Source: Tritonibacter horizontis
GTDB taxonomy: Bacteria; Pseudomonadota; Alphaproteobacteria; Rhodobacterales; Rhodobacteraceae
DNA length: 64,000 nucleotides
Assembly: GCF_001518015.1 (NCBI RefSeq)
Contig: NZ_LPUY01000135.1
Coordinates: forward strand, 41,057-105,056
Direction of reading: 5' to 3'
Below, piece after piece: positions 51,604-60,219 of the stretch. Positions within the stretch are counted from its first letter, which is position 1; the number at the start of each line of letters is the position of its first letter. Under the pieces are notes generated by a model. That model saw only the letters and a list, made by a program, of their open reading frames with translations. It had not been told where the DNA came from and did not search any database. Made by a program: the position numbers and the translations under genes.

Positions 51604-52494
51604 ATGGTTGATTTCAGCGCCGTTAAGGCAATCGACTTTCACACCCATGCAGAGGAACCGTGCAACCACGGGCGGGATGACGGCTACAACGAATTCCAGG
51701 CCGGGATGGCGACATATTTCAAGAACCCCGCAGGGGCCGAGGGCATGCTGCCGACCGTTCAAGACACCGCCGCCTACTACCGCGAACGCAACATCGCGGC
51801 GGTGATCTTTCCGGTGGATGCCGAGCGCGAAACCGGGTTCCGGCGATATTCCAACGAAGAAGTTGCCCAGATCTGCGCCGAGAATGACGACATTCTGATC
51901 CCCTTCGCCTCGATCGACCCGCACAAAGGCAAGGCCGGCGCGCGCGAGGTCAAACGCCTGGTCCGCGACTTTGGCGTGCGCGGGTTCAAGTTTCACCCGA
52001 CCATGCAGGGGTTTTTCCCGAACGACCGGGACGCCTGTTATACCGTCCTCGAAGCCTGCGCCGAAGAGGGTGTCATCACCCTGTTTCACACCGGCCAGAC
52101 GGGCGTCGGCTCCGGCATGCGCGGTGGCATGGGGATGCGGCTCAAATACTCCAACCCGATGCATCTCGATGATGTGGCCGTGGATTTTCCGGACATGCCG
52201 ATCATCCTGGCCCACCCCAGCTTTCCCTGGACCGAAGAAGGGCTCGCCGTCGCCCAGCACAAGCCCAACGTCTATTATGACATGAGCGGCTGGAGCCCGA
52301 AATATTTCCCCGAAACCTTCATCCGCTACGCGAATTCGATCCTCAAGAAGAAGATGCTCTTCGGCTCTGACTGGCCCGCGCTTACGCCGGATCGGTGGCT
52401 GGCGGATTTCGCTGACGCCCCGTTCAAGGACGAGGTCCGCCCTTTGATCCTCAAGGAAAACGCGTTGCGTCTGCTGGGAGAGAGCAATGGCTGA
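51604..52494 (+). CDS. Amidohydrolase family protein (ACMSD/amidohydrolase-2 type)
   Basis: A 296-residue TIM-barrel metal-dependent hydrolase or decarboxylase. Metal motifs are DFHTHAEEP at the N-terminus (His-x-His), KFHPTMQGFFPND, IILAHPSFPWTEE (His) and FGSDWPALTPDRW (Asp). This is the amidohydrolase-2 group that includes ACMSD and aromatic-acid decarboxylases/hydratases. The ATG at 51604 follows GGGGAGG; two ATGs a little upstream in frame are less well placed. The last eight bases overlap the P450 gene, so the pair is coupled. Confidence 0.88.
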   Translation: MVDFSAVKAIDFHTHAEEPCNHGRDDGYNEFQAGMATYFKNPAGAEGMLPTVQDTAAYYRERNIAAVIFPVDAERETGFRRYSNEEVAQICAENDDILIPFASIDPHKGKAGAREVKRLVRDFGVRGFKFHPTMQGFFPNDRDACYTVLEACAEEGVITLFHTGQTGVGSGMRGGMGMRLKYSNPMHLDDVAVDFPDMPIILAHPSFPWTEEGLAVAQHKPNVYYDMSGWSPKYFPETFIRYANSILKKKMLFGSDWPALTPDRWLADFADAPFKDEVRPLILKENALRLLGESNG

Positions 52495-53665
52495 ACTTGC
52501 CCCCCTGGATGAGACCATCACGCTGGACGCCCTGGACCGGGATCCTTTTCCGATCTATCGCCGCCTGCGCGCAGAGGCCCCGGTATGCCGCGTCAAGGCG
52601 GCGGGCCGGACGTTGCTGACCAAGGCCGCAGATACCAAATACGTTAAGGACAACCCGCAACTGTTCAGCTCGGACGACCCCAACACGCCGATGAAGCGCG
52701 CCTTCTGGTCGCACACGTTGATGCGCAAAGATGGCGCGGAACATCTGCGTGAACGCATGGCAATGGCGCCCGCCTTTGCCCCGCGCGTCATCCGCGACGA
52801 TTGGGTGCCACAATATCAAAAAGTGGCCGAAGACTATGTGAGCCGCCTTCCCCGTGGCGAAATGGTCGATCTCTTCCCCGCGCTCAGCGGTCCCTATTGC
52901 GCCCGCGGCCTTGCCATCCTGCTGGGGATCGAGGACGCCAGCGATGCCGACATGCAGCGGTGGAGCCAGGCCCTGATCGACGGGGCCGGGAACTTTGGCT
53001 GGCGGGACGAACCATTTGCCCGCGCCGACCGCGCCAACGAAGAAATGCATGCCCTGTTCGACAAGATACAGGATCGCCACAAGGCCGCCCCCAACAACTC
53101 CGCATTTTCCGTTATGTTGAACGCGGCGGAGCCGATCCCGGAAAAACAAATCTACGCCAATATCAAGATCGCGATCGGCGGCGGCATCAACGAGCCTCGC
53201 GATGCCCTGAATACAATCGTTGTCGGACTGCTGAGCAATCCGGACCAACTGGCCGAGGTCAAGCGCAACGCCGATTGGGACAAGGCCTTTGAAGAAGGGG
53301 TGCGCTGGGTTGCTCCGATTTCTGCCTCGTCACGGCTGGTCACAGAGGACACGGAAATCCGGGGCTGTTTCGTGCCCAAAGGCGACACGGTGATGACCAT
53401 CCAGGCCAGCGCCAACCGGGACGAAGAGGTGATGGAGGACGGCGAGATCTTTAACGTCTACCGCGAGAAGATCCTGCATCAGTCCTTTGGCAACGGTCCG
53501 CATTTCTGCCAGGGCACACATGTGGCGCGACGCGCCGTGGCCCAGGTCATGCTGCCACTTCTGTTCGACCGGTTCCCGAACATGACCCTGCCCGATCCCG
53601 ACGCGGTCATCTGGCGGGGCTTTGGATTTCGCGGTCCGATCCAGCTGCCGGTTCTGTTGAACTGA
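52487..53665 (+). CDS. Cytochrome P450 monooxygenase with unusual I-helix motif
   Basis: A 392-residue bacterial class-I-type P450. The haem-binding loop FGNGPHFCQG has Cys341, the ExxR motif is EEGVRW, and LPDPDAVIWRGFGFRGP is a typical C-terminal end. In the I-helix the residues are GGGINEPRD (231-239): the acid (Glu236) is present, but the usual Thr after it is Pro237. The overlap with the amidohydrolase stop marks an operon. No ferredoxin/reductase gene is near, so the redox partner is elsewhere. O-demethylation or hydroxylation of an aromatic acid fits the context. Confidence 0.92.
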   Translation: MAELAPLDETITLDALDRDPFPIYRRLRAEAPVCRVKAAGRTLLTKAADTKYVKDNPQLFSSDDPNTPMKRAFWSHTLMRKDGAEHLRERMAMAPAFAPRVIRDDWVPQYQKVAEDYVSRLPRGEMVDLFPALSGPYCARGLAILLGIEDASDADMQRWSQALIDGAGNFGWRDEPFARADRANEEMHALFDKIQDRHKAAPNNSAFSVMLNAAEPIPEKQIYANIKIAIGGGINEPRDALNTIVVGLLSNPDQLAEVKRNADWDKAFEEGVRWVAPISASSRLVTEDTEIRGCFVPKGDTVMTIQASANRDEEVMEDGEIFNVYREKILHQSFGNGPHFCQGTHVARRAVAQVMLPLLFDRFPNMTLPDPDAVIWRGFGFRGPIQLPVLLN

Positions 53666-53739
53666 ACCTGCGGCGCAATTCATGGTTGCAGCGCCATGCG
53701 AACAAACGTAGCACAAGATCAAAGTCGGAGTTGATCAGA

Positions 53740-54948
53740 ATGACTATGTTTCGCGCTGCACTCATTTTGGGTTTGCTGTCTGCCGTCGGACCCTTTGCAA
53801 TTGATACCTATCTGCCGGCGATGCCTGCAATTACGGCCGCTCTTGGGACCGATGTTGCCGCCACCCAGCTGACGTTGACCGCCTATTTCGTGGCCTTTGG
53901 GGTGGTGCAGCTGTTTTATGGTCCGTGGTCGGATCAGGTCGGGCGAAAAATGCCGCTCTATGCCGGCCTGGTCATTTTCACCGCAGCGACCGTCGGATGC
54001 GCAATGGCGCCCGGCATCGGCTGGCTGATCGCCTTTCGGGCCCTGCAAGGGGTCGGCGGCGCGGTGCTGATGGTCGTGCCACGGGCGGTGATCCGCGACA
54101 TGCATACAGGTCCGCAGGCGACCCGGCTGATGGCGCTGGTGATGCTGGTGATTTCAATCTCGCCGATGCTTGCACCGCTTGCCGGGAGCGGGCTTCTGGC
54201 GGTCGGGGACTGGCGGTTGATTTTCTGGGTGCTCAGCATCGCGGCCGTGCTCAGCCTGCTGCTGACAGCCACCGCATTGCCGGAAACACTGGCTGCGGAA
54301 AAGCGCGTCCCCGTCAACATCTCCAATCTGTGGCAAGGCAGCAAGATCCTGTTTCGTGATCCGGTCTTCATGGGTTTGACGTTCATTGGCGGTTTTGGCT
54401 TTGCCAGTTTCATGGTCTTCATCGCCAGCGCCGCCTTTGTCTATTCCGGGCAATTCGGGCTGAGCGCAACAGGGTTCAGCCTGGCCTTCGCAATCAATGC
54501 TGTCGGGTTTTTTGCTGCCTCCCAGGCCGCTGGCCCCTTGGGTGAAAAACTCGGGGTGCTGCGGGTGATCCGCCTGGCTGCCCTTGGTTTTGCAGGTTTT
54601 TCCGGCCTTTTGCTGTTGGTCGGACTGTCTGGGTTTGCCAGCCTGCCGGTCATTGTTGCAGGTCTCTTTTGTGCCAACGCCTGCCTTGGATTGATCATTC
54701 CGACCACAATGGTGATGGCGCTCGATCCGCATGGCGAGATTGCCGGCCTGGCTTCCTCCCTCGGCGGGACACTTCAGATGGTGACCGGCGGCGTTATGGT
54801 CGCCTTCACCGGGCTGTTCTTTGACGGAACCGCTGTGCCGATGATTGCCTCCATCGCCCTTTGCGCGGCCTTGTCTCTGGCGCTTGCTCTGCGCACGCTG
54901 CGCGTCTTGGACCCCCGCGCGGCCGAGGCGGTTGCAAACCCAAAATAA
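53740..54948 (+). CDS. MFS drug-resistance transporter (Bcr/CflA family)
   Basis: A 402-residue 12-helix major facilitator of the Bcr/CflA drug:H+ antiporter group. Motif A reads YGPWSDQVGRKMPLYAGLVI, and the family beginning FAIDTYLPAMPAITAALGTD plus AFRALQGVGGAVLMVVPRAV and RDMHTG are present. The ATG at 53740 follows CGGAG. It lies 74 bp beyond the P450 gene and may have its own promoter. Export of a toxic intermediate or antibiotic is likely. Confidence 0.92.
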   Translation: MTMFRAALILGLLSAVGPFAIDTYLPAMPAITAALGTDVAATQLTLTAYFVAFGVVQLFYGPWSDQVGRKMPLYAGLVIFTAATVGCAMAPGIGWLIAFRALQGVGGAVLMVVPRAVIRDMHTGPQATRLMALVMLVISISPMLAPLAGSGLLAVGDWRLIFWVLSIAAVLSLLLTATALPETLAAEKRVPVNISNLWQGSKILFRDPVFMGLTFIGGFGFASFMVFIASAAFVYSGQFGLSATGFSLAFAINAVGFFAASQAAGPLGEKLGVLRVIRLAALGFAGFSGLLLLVGLSGFASLPVIVAGLFCANACLGLIIPTTMVMALDPHGEIAGLASSLGGTLQMVTGGVMVAFTGLFFDGTAVPMIASIALCAALSLALALRTLRVLDPRAAEAVANPK

Positions 54949-55034
54949 AGCGCATGGCAGCCAGTCCGCTGGCCGCCTTGATATTCGGCCATATTCACGC
55001 TATATTGCGCAATAATGACCGATGAGGGCACGCC

Positions 55035-55385
55035 ATGCATATCGCAAACTTTGCCGAAGGTGGACAATTCGAACCCCGTAAAATCGCGGCGGTTCTACGC
55101 ACCTCTGCCGAAGAGGTCGCGCTGACGGTTGGGCTGAACAAAGACGCCTTGCAGCGCCGCGTCAGGATCCAATCCGACAAGACCCAGCGTCGTTTGCGCG
55201 AATTGGTCGAGGTCCTCAACAAGGTCGAACCGCGCTTTGGCTCGGAACTGATGGCCTATGCCTGGTACAGATCGGAACCTTTGCCGGGATTTGATGGCCG
55301 CACCGCAATGCAGCTGGTGCAGGAGGGCAAGGCGCAACAGGTCCTGGAGTATATTGACGCCGTTGACGCCGGTCTCTTTGCCTGA
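55035..55385 (+). CDS. Xre/MbcA/ParS-type antitoxin (DUF2384)
   Basis: A 116-residue antitoxin. The N-terminal part is a helix-turn-helix-like region (FEPRKIAAVLRTSAEEVALT), and the C-terminal DUF2384 toxin-binding domain includes RFGSELMAYAWYRSEPLPGF and TAMQLVQEGKAQQVLEYID. It binds the RES toxin and represses its own operon in known systems. The stop overlaps the toxin ATG (TGATG). Confidence 0.9.
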   Translation: MHIANFAEGGQFEPRKIAAVLRTSAEEVALTVGLNKDALQRRVRIQSDKTQRRLRELVEVLNKVEPRFGSELMAYAWYRSEPLPGFDGRTAMQLVQEGKAQQVLEYIDAVDAGLFA

Positions 55386-55897
55386 TGCCGATGGCTGACG
55401 GGCGCTATCAGGGCCCGCTCTACCGTGCGCTGAACCCGGTCTATGCGCGCGAACCGCTGTCAGGACGGGGGGCGGAACGCTACGGGGGGCGGTTCAACCC
55501 GGTGGGCGTGCCCGCGCTCTATACTGCACTGGATCCCGCCACCGCCCTGCGCGAGGCCCATCAGGTCGGAAGTTTGCAACCCACGATCCTGGTGTCTTAT
55601 CAGGCCGATCTCGGCCCGGTTTTCGACACTGGCGACGCCGAGGGGTTGACCCGCTTCGGGCTGTCAGAGGACGACCTGGCCGATCCGGGCTGGCGGACCG
55701 CGATGCTCGACGGGCGGCGCGTCGCGACCCAGGAGTTTGCCAGTGCGCTGATCGCGGCCGGCTACGCGGGCCTGCTGGTTCGCAGTTTTGCCAAGGGAGC
55801 GACCGCCAGCAATCGCAACCTCGTTCTGTGGCGCTGGACCGTTGATAGCTGCACCCTGGAAGTGATCGACGATCAGAACCGCCTGGGACGGATGTAA
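55385..55897 (+). CDS. RES domain toxin
   Basis: A 170-residue RES-domain protein, the toxin partner of Xre/DUF2384 antitoxins. RES toxins degrade NAD+ and halt growth. Named residues are visible: Arg in YRALNP, GGRFNPVGVPALYTALDPAT with Arg and following Glu in LREAHQ, and Ser in SNRNLVLWRW. The four-base-type overlap with the antitoxin stop keeps antitoxin first. It converges on the LacI gene 12 bases away. Confidence 0.92.
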   Translation: MPMADGRYQGPLYRALNPVYAREPLSGRGAERYGGRFNPVGVPALYTALDPATALREAHQVGSLQPTILVSYQADLGPVFDTGDAEGLTRFGLSEDDLADPGWRTAMLDGRRVATQEFASALIAAGYAGLLVRSFAKGATASNRNLVLWRWTVDSCTLEVIDDQNRLGRM

Positions 55898-55909
55898 CAC
55901 GGCACTCAC

Positions 55910-56917
55910 CTAGCGGCAGACCGGTCCCGTGGTCTGCCGGATCACCAAGGCAACTGGCGCCTTCACCGTGGCGACCGGGCCGTCAGGCGTCGCAATGCGA
56001 TCCAGCAATAATTTTGCCAGCTCCCGGCCCAGGTGTTGCGGCGCAACCGCAAGCGTCGTCAGGGGCGGCGTCGCCACGGCGGCCTCTTGAATGTCATCAA
56101 ACCCGACCACCGACACCTCGCGACCGGGCGTTTTGCCCGCCCTGAGAAGCGCAAGACAGGCCCCAAGGGCAACCATGTCGCCATTGCAGACCACCGCCGT
56201 CACCTCAGGGTGGGCCTCCTGCAATTTGCACATGGCCTCAAGGCTGGTGACCTTGTCGTCGCCGCTTGGCCAGACCAGCGGTGGGCCAAGCCCCCGCTCC
56301 CGCAGGGTCGTCGCATATCCGGAAATCCGTTCGCACCGCACCGAACTGTCCTGAACCCCCCCCAGATAGGCAATACGACGGTGCCCCAGATCTGCCAGGT
56401 GATGCGTCGCCTCTGTCGTTGCAGCGGCGTTTCGAATGCCAAGGTGATCAAAGTCGTCCCGCCCCGGCCGCAGAAATGTCACCGTCGGGATCTTGCGCGA
56501 CGCGATAAGGTCATAGGTCTCGTCAGGGGTGTCCTGCGCGGGCACCCAGAGCAAGCCACCCCGGCCATGACGTATGAAGGCTTCGACATGCCTGCCCTGA
56601 CGGTGGGCATCGTCACGCGCGTCCAGAATGGACACCAGGTATCCTGCGTCCTCCAACAGATCTACCGCACCGCTCACCACCTCGGCGTTGAAGGGGTTGG
56701 ACAGCTGGTTGATAATAAACCCAATTTCGCGATTTTCACCGGATCGCATCGTAGCGGCGCGCTGATCCGGCACATATTGCAGACGCTTTGCGGTCTCCAG
56801 AACCTTCTGACGGGTCGTCTCGGAAATCCGGCCCGTGCCCCGCATCACCTGACTGACAGTGGGCACCGAAACTCCGGCTTCGCGCGCAACGGTCGAGAGT
56901 GTGGGTTTTTTCGTCAT
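55910..56917 (-). CDS. LacI family transcriptional regulator
   Basis: A 335-residue LacI/GalR repressor. The DNA-binding domain is PTLSTVAREAGVSVPTVSQV with the hinge region RLQYVPDQRAATMRSG, followed by a periplasmic-binding-like effector domain with GFIINQLSNPFNAEVVSGAV, DLGHRRIAYLGG, and VVGFDDIQEAAVATPPLTTL. ATG at 56917 is preferred over a TTG four codons upstream. It is divergent from the ABC importer operon, whose promoter has a perfect palindrome, and so likely represses it until its glycoside binds. Confidence 0.92.
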   Translation of the reverse strand: MTKKPTLSTVAREAGVSVPTVSQVMRGTGRISETTRQKVLETAKRLQYVPDQRAATMRSGENREIGFIINQLSNPFNAEVVSGAVDLLEDAGYLVSILDARDDAHRQGRHVEAFIRHGRGGLLWVPAQDTPDETYDLIASRKIPTVTFLRPGRDDFDHLGIRNAAATTEATHHLADLGHRRIAYLGGVQDSSVRCERISGYATTLRERGLGPPLVWPSGDDKVTSLEAMCKLQEAHPEVTAVVCNGDMVALGACLALLRAGKTPGREVSVVGFDDIQEAAVATPPLTTLAVAPQHLGRELAKLLLDRIATPDGPVATVKAPVALVIRQTTGPVCR

Positions 56918-57041
56918 GTCATGCTGCAATCGCTCGGCGAAGGGATTTCAACGTGGATGCGTGAAGCGGCCGTGACCTTCAAGCAAAAACACCGCGAGGC
57001 GGCTGACCTCACACAGTCCCCAAGGCGCCAGATTCATGTTG

Positions 57042-57067
57042 ACTGTGATATAACGTTATATCACAGT
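57042..57067. promoter_or_regulatory. Perfect 26-bp palindromic operator of the LacI/ABC-GH63 locus
   Basis: The left half ACTGTGATATAAC (57042-57054) is the exact inverse complement of the right half (57055-57067), with the central CG typical of LacI-family operators. TTGACT at 57039-57044 could be a -35 box partly inside it. The site lies 66 bases before the binding-protein start and 124 after the LacI start. Confidence 0.8.
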
Positions 57068-57132
57068 TGCCCCATTGCGGCCAGCCAAAAGCCCTTCGCA
57101 GGGGCCGGTGACGCCCGATTAGGGAGGAAATC

Positions 57133-58392
57133 ATGTTTTCAATAAAATCACTTGCGGCCACAGCCGCGATCCTATTCACAACGGCACCGCTTCAGGCCGA
57201 AGTTCTGTTCTGGTCAACCCAGGCCCGACCCGTCGAAGAAGCCCAGGCCATGCGCGAACAGGTCCTGTCCGGTTTCGAGGCCGGTGTTGACTATCAACCC
57301 AACGAAGATGGTCCCTGGCTGACGCGCCTTCAGGCGGAGCTTCAGGCCGGTTCCGGTTCCATTGACCTGCTTGGGGCACTGCACGGCAATTTCTCCGCGC
57401 TGGACCCCGAGACGCTGATGGATCTCGACGATCTGGGTGTGGCCTCCAAGAGCGAGACCTTCAACAACCTTGCGAAACTCGGCACTGACAGCCTGCAATA
57501 TATCCCGTGGATGCAGGCCAGCTACATCATGGCCGCCAACAAGGAAGCCCTGCCCTATCTGCCCGAAGGGGCCGATATCGACGCCCTGACCTATGACCAG
57601 CTGATTGCCTGGAGCAAAGCGGTTCACGAGGCGACAGGCGAAGCGAAATTCGGCTTCCCGGCTGGGCCCAAGGGTTTGAAACACCGGTTCTTCCAAGGCT
57701 ATCTCTACCCGTCCTACACCAATGGCGTGGTACGGACCTTTGCCTCTGACGACGCAGTTGTCGCTTGGGAAAAGTTCCGCGAGCTTTGGGAACATACCAA
57801 CCCGGCCTCGACGAATTTCTCGTTCATGCAGGAACAACTGCTGTCGGGCGATGCCTGGATCGTGTTCGATCACACCTCGCGACTTGCGCAGGCCTTCAAC
57901 GAGCGGCCGGATGATTTTGTCGCCTTCCCAGCCCCGTCTGGCCCAACCGGGCGCGGCTTCATGCCGGTTCTGGCCGGGATTGCAATCCCCAAGACCGTGA
58001 CCGATGCCGAAGGCGCCAAGGCGCTGTTGGCCTACATGCTTAAACCGGAAACGCAGATTGCGACCTTGAAAGCGACCAACTTCTTTCCCGTCGTGGATGT
58101 CGACCTGCCGGACGATCTGCCGCCATCGGTCAAAGCCGCCGGCGCTGCCGTGGCCAAAATGAGCGCGGCATCGGATGCGAACCCCGGCCTCTTGCCGGCC
58201 GGCCTCGGTGACAAAGGCGGCGATTTCAACCGCGTTTTCGTCGACAGCTTTGAACGTATCGTGCTTGCGCGACAAGACATCCGGCAAGTGCTGGATGATC
58301 AAAAGGGCCAGCTTGCCGCCATCATGGAAGAAACCGGTGCGCCCTGCTGGGCTCCGGATGCCCCGTCCGAAGGCGCCTGCCCGGTCGAGTAA
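57133..58392 (+). CDS. Sugar ABC transporter substrate-binding protein (family 1, MalE-type)
   Basis: A 419-residue periplasmic binding protein of the carbohydrate CUT1 type. GGGAGGAAATC precedes ATG 57133, and the signal peptide SLAATAAILFTTAPLQA is short. The core contains LTRLQAELQAGSGSIDLLGA, YIPWMQASYIMAANKEALPY and GLKHRFFQGYLYPSYTNGVV. A Cys pair near the C-terminus (APCWAPDAPSEGACPVE) may form a disulfide. The neighbouring GH63 enzyme suggests a glycoside such as mannosyl- or glucosylglycerate. Confidence 0.92.
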   Translation: MFSIKSLAATAAILFTTAPLQAEVLFWSTQARPVEEAQAMREQVLSGFEAGVDYQPNEDGPWLTRLQAELQAGSGSIDLLGALHGNFSALDPETLMDLDDLGVASKSETFNNLAKLGTDSLQYIPWMQASYIMAANKEALPYLPEGADIDALTYDQLIAWSKAVHEATGEAKFGFPAGPKGLKHRFFQGYLYPSYTNGVVRTFASDDAVVAWEKFRELWEHTNPASTNFSFMQEQLLSGDAWIVFDHTSRLAQAFNERPDDFVAFPAPSGPTGRGFMPVLAGIAIPKTVTDAEGAKALLAYMLKPETQIATLKATNFFPVVDVDLPDDLPPSVKAAGAAVAKMSAASDANPGLLPAGLGDKGGDFNRVFVDSFERIVLARQDIRQVLDDQKGQLAAIMEETGAPCWAPDAPSEGACPVE

Positions 58393-58415
58393 ACAGCGCA
58401 CCCGCGCAAAACGGT

Positions 58416-58439
58416 GTCCGGGCTTGTCACGGCCCGGAC
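58416..58439 (+). terminator. Hairpin attenuator between binding-protein and permease genes
   Basis: GTCCGGGC (58416-58423) and GCCCGGAC (58432-58439) form an 8-bp stem and 8-base loop. A second stem, CGGGGGG (58474-58480) with CCCCCCG (58484-58490) around the loop CAT, lies seven bases before the permease ribosome-binding site. Neither has a strong T-run; RNA-level differential expression is the likely role. Confidence 0.5.
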
Positions 58440-58508
58440 GCCTCTACCCCAAGTCATCTATCCTTTGAATTCGCGGGGGGCATCCCCCCGACTGCCAGGA
58501 GCGCGCTT

Positions 58509-59354
58509 ATGAACGCCCGTTTGCTCCCCTATGTGCTGATCCTGCCGGTCACGTTGTTTCTCGGTGTGTTCTTCCTCTACCCTTTTGTCTTGGTTGCTAA
58601 ACTGGCTTTTGTGGGGTCGGAAGGACTGTCGCTGGAGAATTTCCGTGACGTGATCAGCTATTGGAAGTTTCCGATTTCGTTGAAGAATACCATGTTGCTG
58701 GCCGCGGTCGTCGTGCCAGTGCAGCTCGCTCTGGCGCTGCTGATGGCGACGATGGTCAACCGGATGGAGAAGGGCCGTGATCTGGTTCTCTATATCTGGA
58801 CCATTCCGCTAGGGATTTCGGACCTGGCCGCCGGGATCATCTGGCTGGCGATCTTTGAACAATCCGGCTTTCTCAACTCGATGATGACCGGGCTTGGCCT
58901 GTCGGACGGGCCGGTCAATTTTCTATCCTATCAGAACCCCGGCATCGTGTTTCTCGCCATCGCCCTGGCCGAGATCTGGCGCGCGACCGCGATCATGCTG
59001 GTGATCCTCGTGGCGGGGATCGGCCTTATCCCCAAGGAATACTACGAAGCCGCCGAAGTGTTTGGCGCATCGCCCTGGCAACGGTTCCGGCGCATCACCC
59101 TGCCAATGCTGCGTCCTTCGCTGCAAACGGCGCTGATCCTGCGGGTGGTGCTCGCGTTTGAGGTCTTTGCAGTTGTCGCGGCCCTTGGGGGGACGTTGTT
59201 CCCGGTGCTGATGGGGGAAATCTACGCCTATCAATTCGACCTGCAAAACACCAATGCCGCCGCCGCGCTGGCGCTCATCGTGCTGGCAATCTCCGTGGTC
59301 TTCACGCTGATCATTCTGCGTGCGTTGCGGGTGCCCAAAGGAGCCACGATATGA
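58509..59354 (+). CDS. Sugar ABC transporter permease (MalF-type)
   Basis: A 281-residue CUT1 permease with about six helices. The EAA loop is YEAAEVFGASPWQRFRRITL followed by PMLRPSLQTAL. The start ATG at 58509 follows CAGGAG. It overlaps the next permease by ATGA. Confidence 0.93.
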   Translation: MNARLLPYVLILPVTLFLGVFFLYPFVLVAKLAFVGSEGLSLENFRDVISYWKFPISLKNTMLLAAVVVPVQLALALLMATMVNRMEKGRDLVLYIWTIPLGISDLAAGIIWLAIFEQSGFLNSMMTGLGLSDGPVNFLSYQNPGIVFLAIALAEIWRATAIMLVILVAGIGLIPKEYYEAAEVFGASPWQRFRRITLPMLRPSLQTALILRVVLAFEVFAVVAALGGTLFPVLMGEIYAYQFDLQNTNAAAALALIVLAISVVFTLIILRALRVPKGATI

Positions 59355-60193
59355 CCGATGCTGCAACCACGCTGGTCGATCAAAGCCGAACCCGCAGCAG
59401 CGGGCGGTGGCTTTATGCGGCATCTATCACATTGCTTTGTGCCTGGGTGATCGTGCCGCTCTACCTGCTGCTGATCAACACGCTGTCGGCACCGGAAACG
59501 GTGAACAGCTTCCCAAAATCCTTTATCCCGGAATTCGATCTCGGAAGCTTGCAGTTCTTTGCCGGGTTTCGCGGCATGCTGGAAGCGCTGAGAAACTCGA
59601 TCGTGGTGGCGCTGCTGACCATGGTGATGTCGGTGCTGATCGGAGCACCGGCGGGCTATGCCCTGTCGCGGTTCGAGTTTCGCGGCAAGGAGCTGTTTCG
59701 CATGCTGATCCTGCTGACCCGCGCCTTCCCCCTGCCGCTACTGGCGTTGCCTTTGGCGGTGCTGTTCATCCGGACAGGTCTGGACGACACCGCCTTCGGT
59801 CTGGCGCTTGTCCACACCACCCTGGCGTTGCCCTTTGCGGTTCTGATCACTTTCTCGCTGTTTTCCGGCATCCCGGTGGAACTGGAAGAAGCCGCCTGGA
59901 CATTGGGCTGTACCCGGCTCACCGCCTTTACCAAGGTGGTCCTGCCCCTGATCCTGCCCGGCATAACCGCCAGCGCAATCTTTGCCTTTGTCATTTCCTG
60001 GAACGAAGTCTTTGCCGCTGCAGTGCTGACCATCGAGAACCGCACGCTGACGGCATTTCTGCTCCAGACCCTGGGCGAGGCCCCCATGCACCTGAAATTC
60101 GCCGGCGGGTTCATCCTCGTGGTACCGGCGCTGATCTTTATTTTTGCGGTACGCAAGTACCTGTTTGCGATGTGGGGCATCGCGAACCGCTGA
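59351..60193 (+). CDS. Sugar ABC transporter permease (MalG-type)
   Basis: A 280-residue CUT1 permease, MalG family. The EAA loop is LEEAAWTLGCTRLTAFTKVV with LPLILPGITAS after it, and the region NSIVVALLTMVMSVLIGAPA is typical of the third helix. The ATGA overlap with the MalF-type gene fixes the start. Confidence 0.93.
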   Translation: MTDAATTLVDQSRTRSSGRWLYAASITLLCAWVIVPLYLLLINTLSAPETVNSFPKSFIPEFDLGSLQFFAGFRGMLEALRNSIVVALLTMVMSVLIGAPAGYALSRFEFRGKELFRMLILLTRAFPLPLLALPLAVLFIRTGLDDTAFGLALVHTTLALPFAVLITFSLFSGIPVELEEAAWTLGCTRLTAFTKVVLPLILPGITASAIFAFVISWNEVFAAAVLTIENRTLTAFLLQTLGEAPMHLKFAGGFILVVPALIFIFAVRKYLFAMWGIANR

Positions 60194-60219
60194 AGCGGCG
60201 ACCGAAAGAAGGAAAACTC

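Noticed and set aside
52451..53248. Minus-strand frame of 265 codons opposite the P450
   Set aside because: Overlaps the P450 coding strand throughout; no domain seen.
57214..58401. 395-codon minus-strand frame opposite the MalE-type binding protein
   Set aside because: Fully overlaps a real secreted protein gene and shows no motifs.
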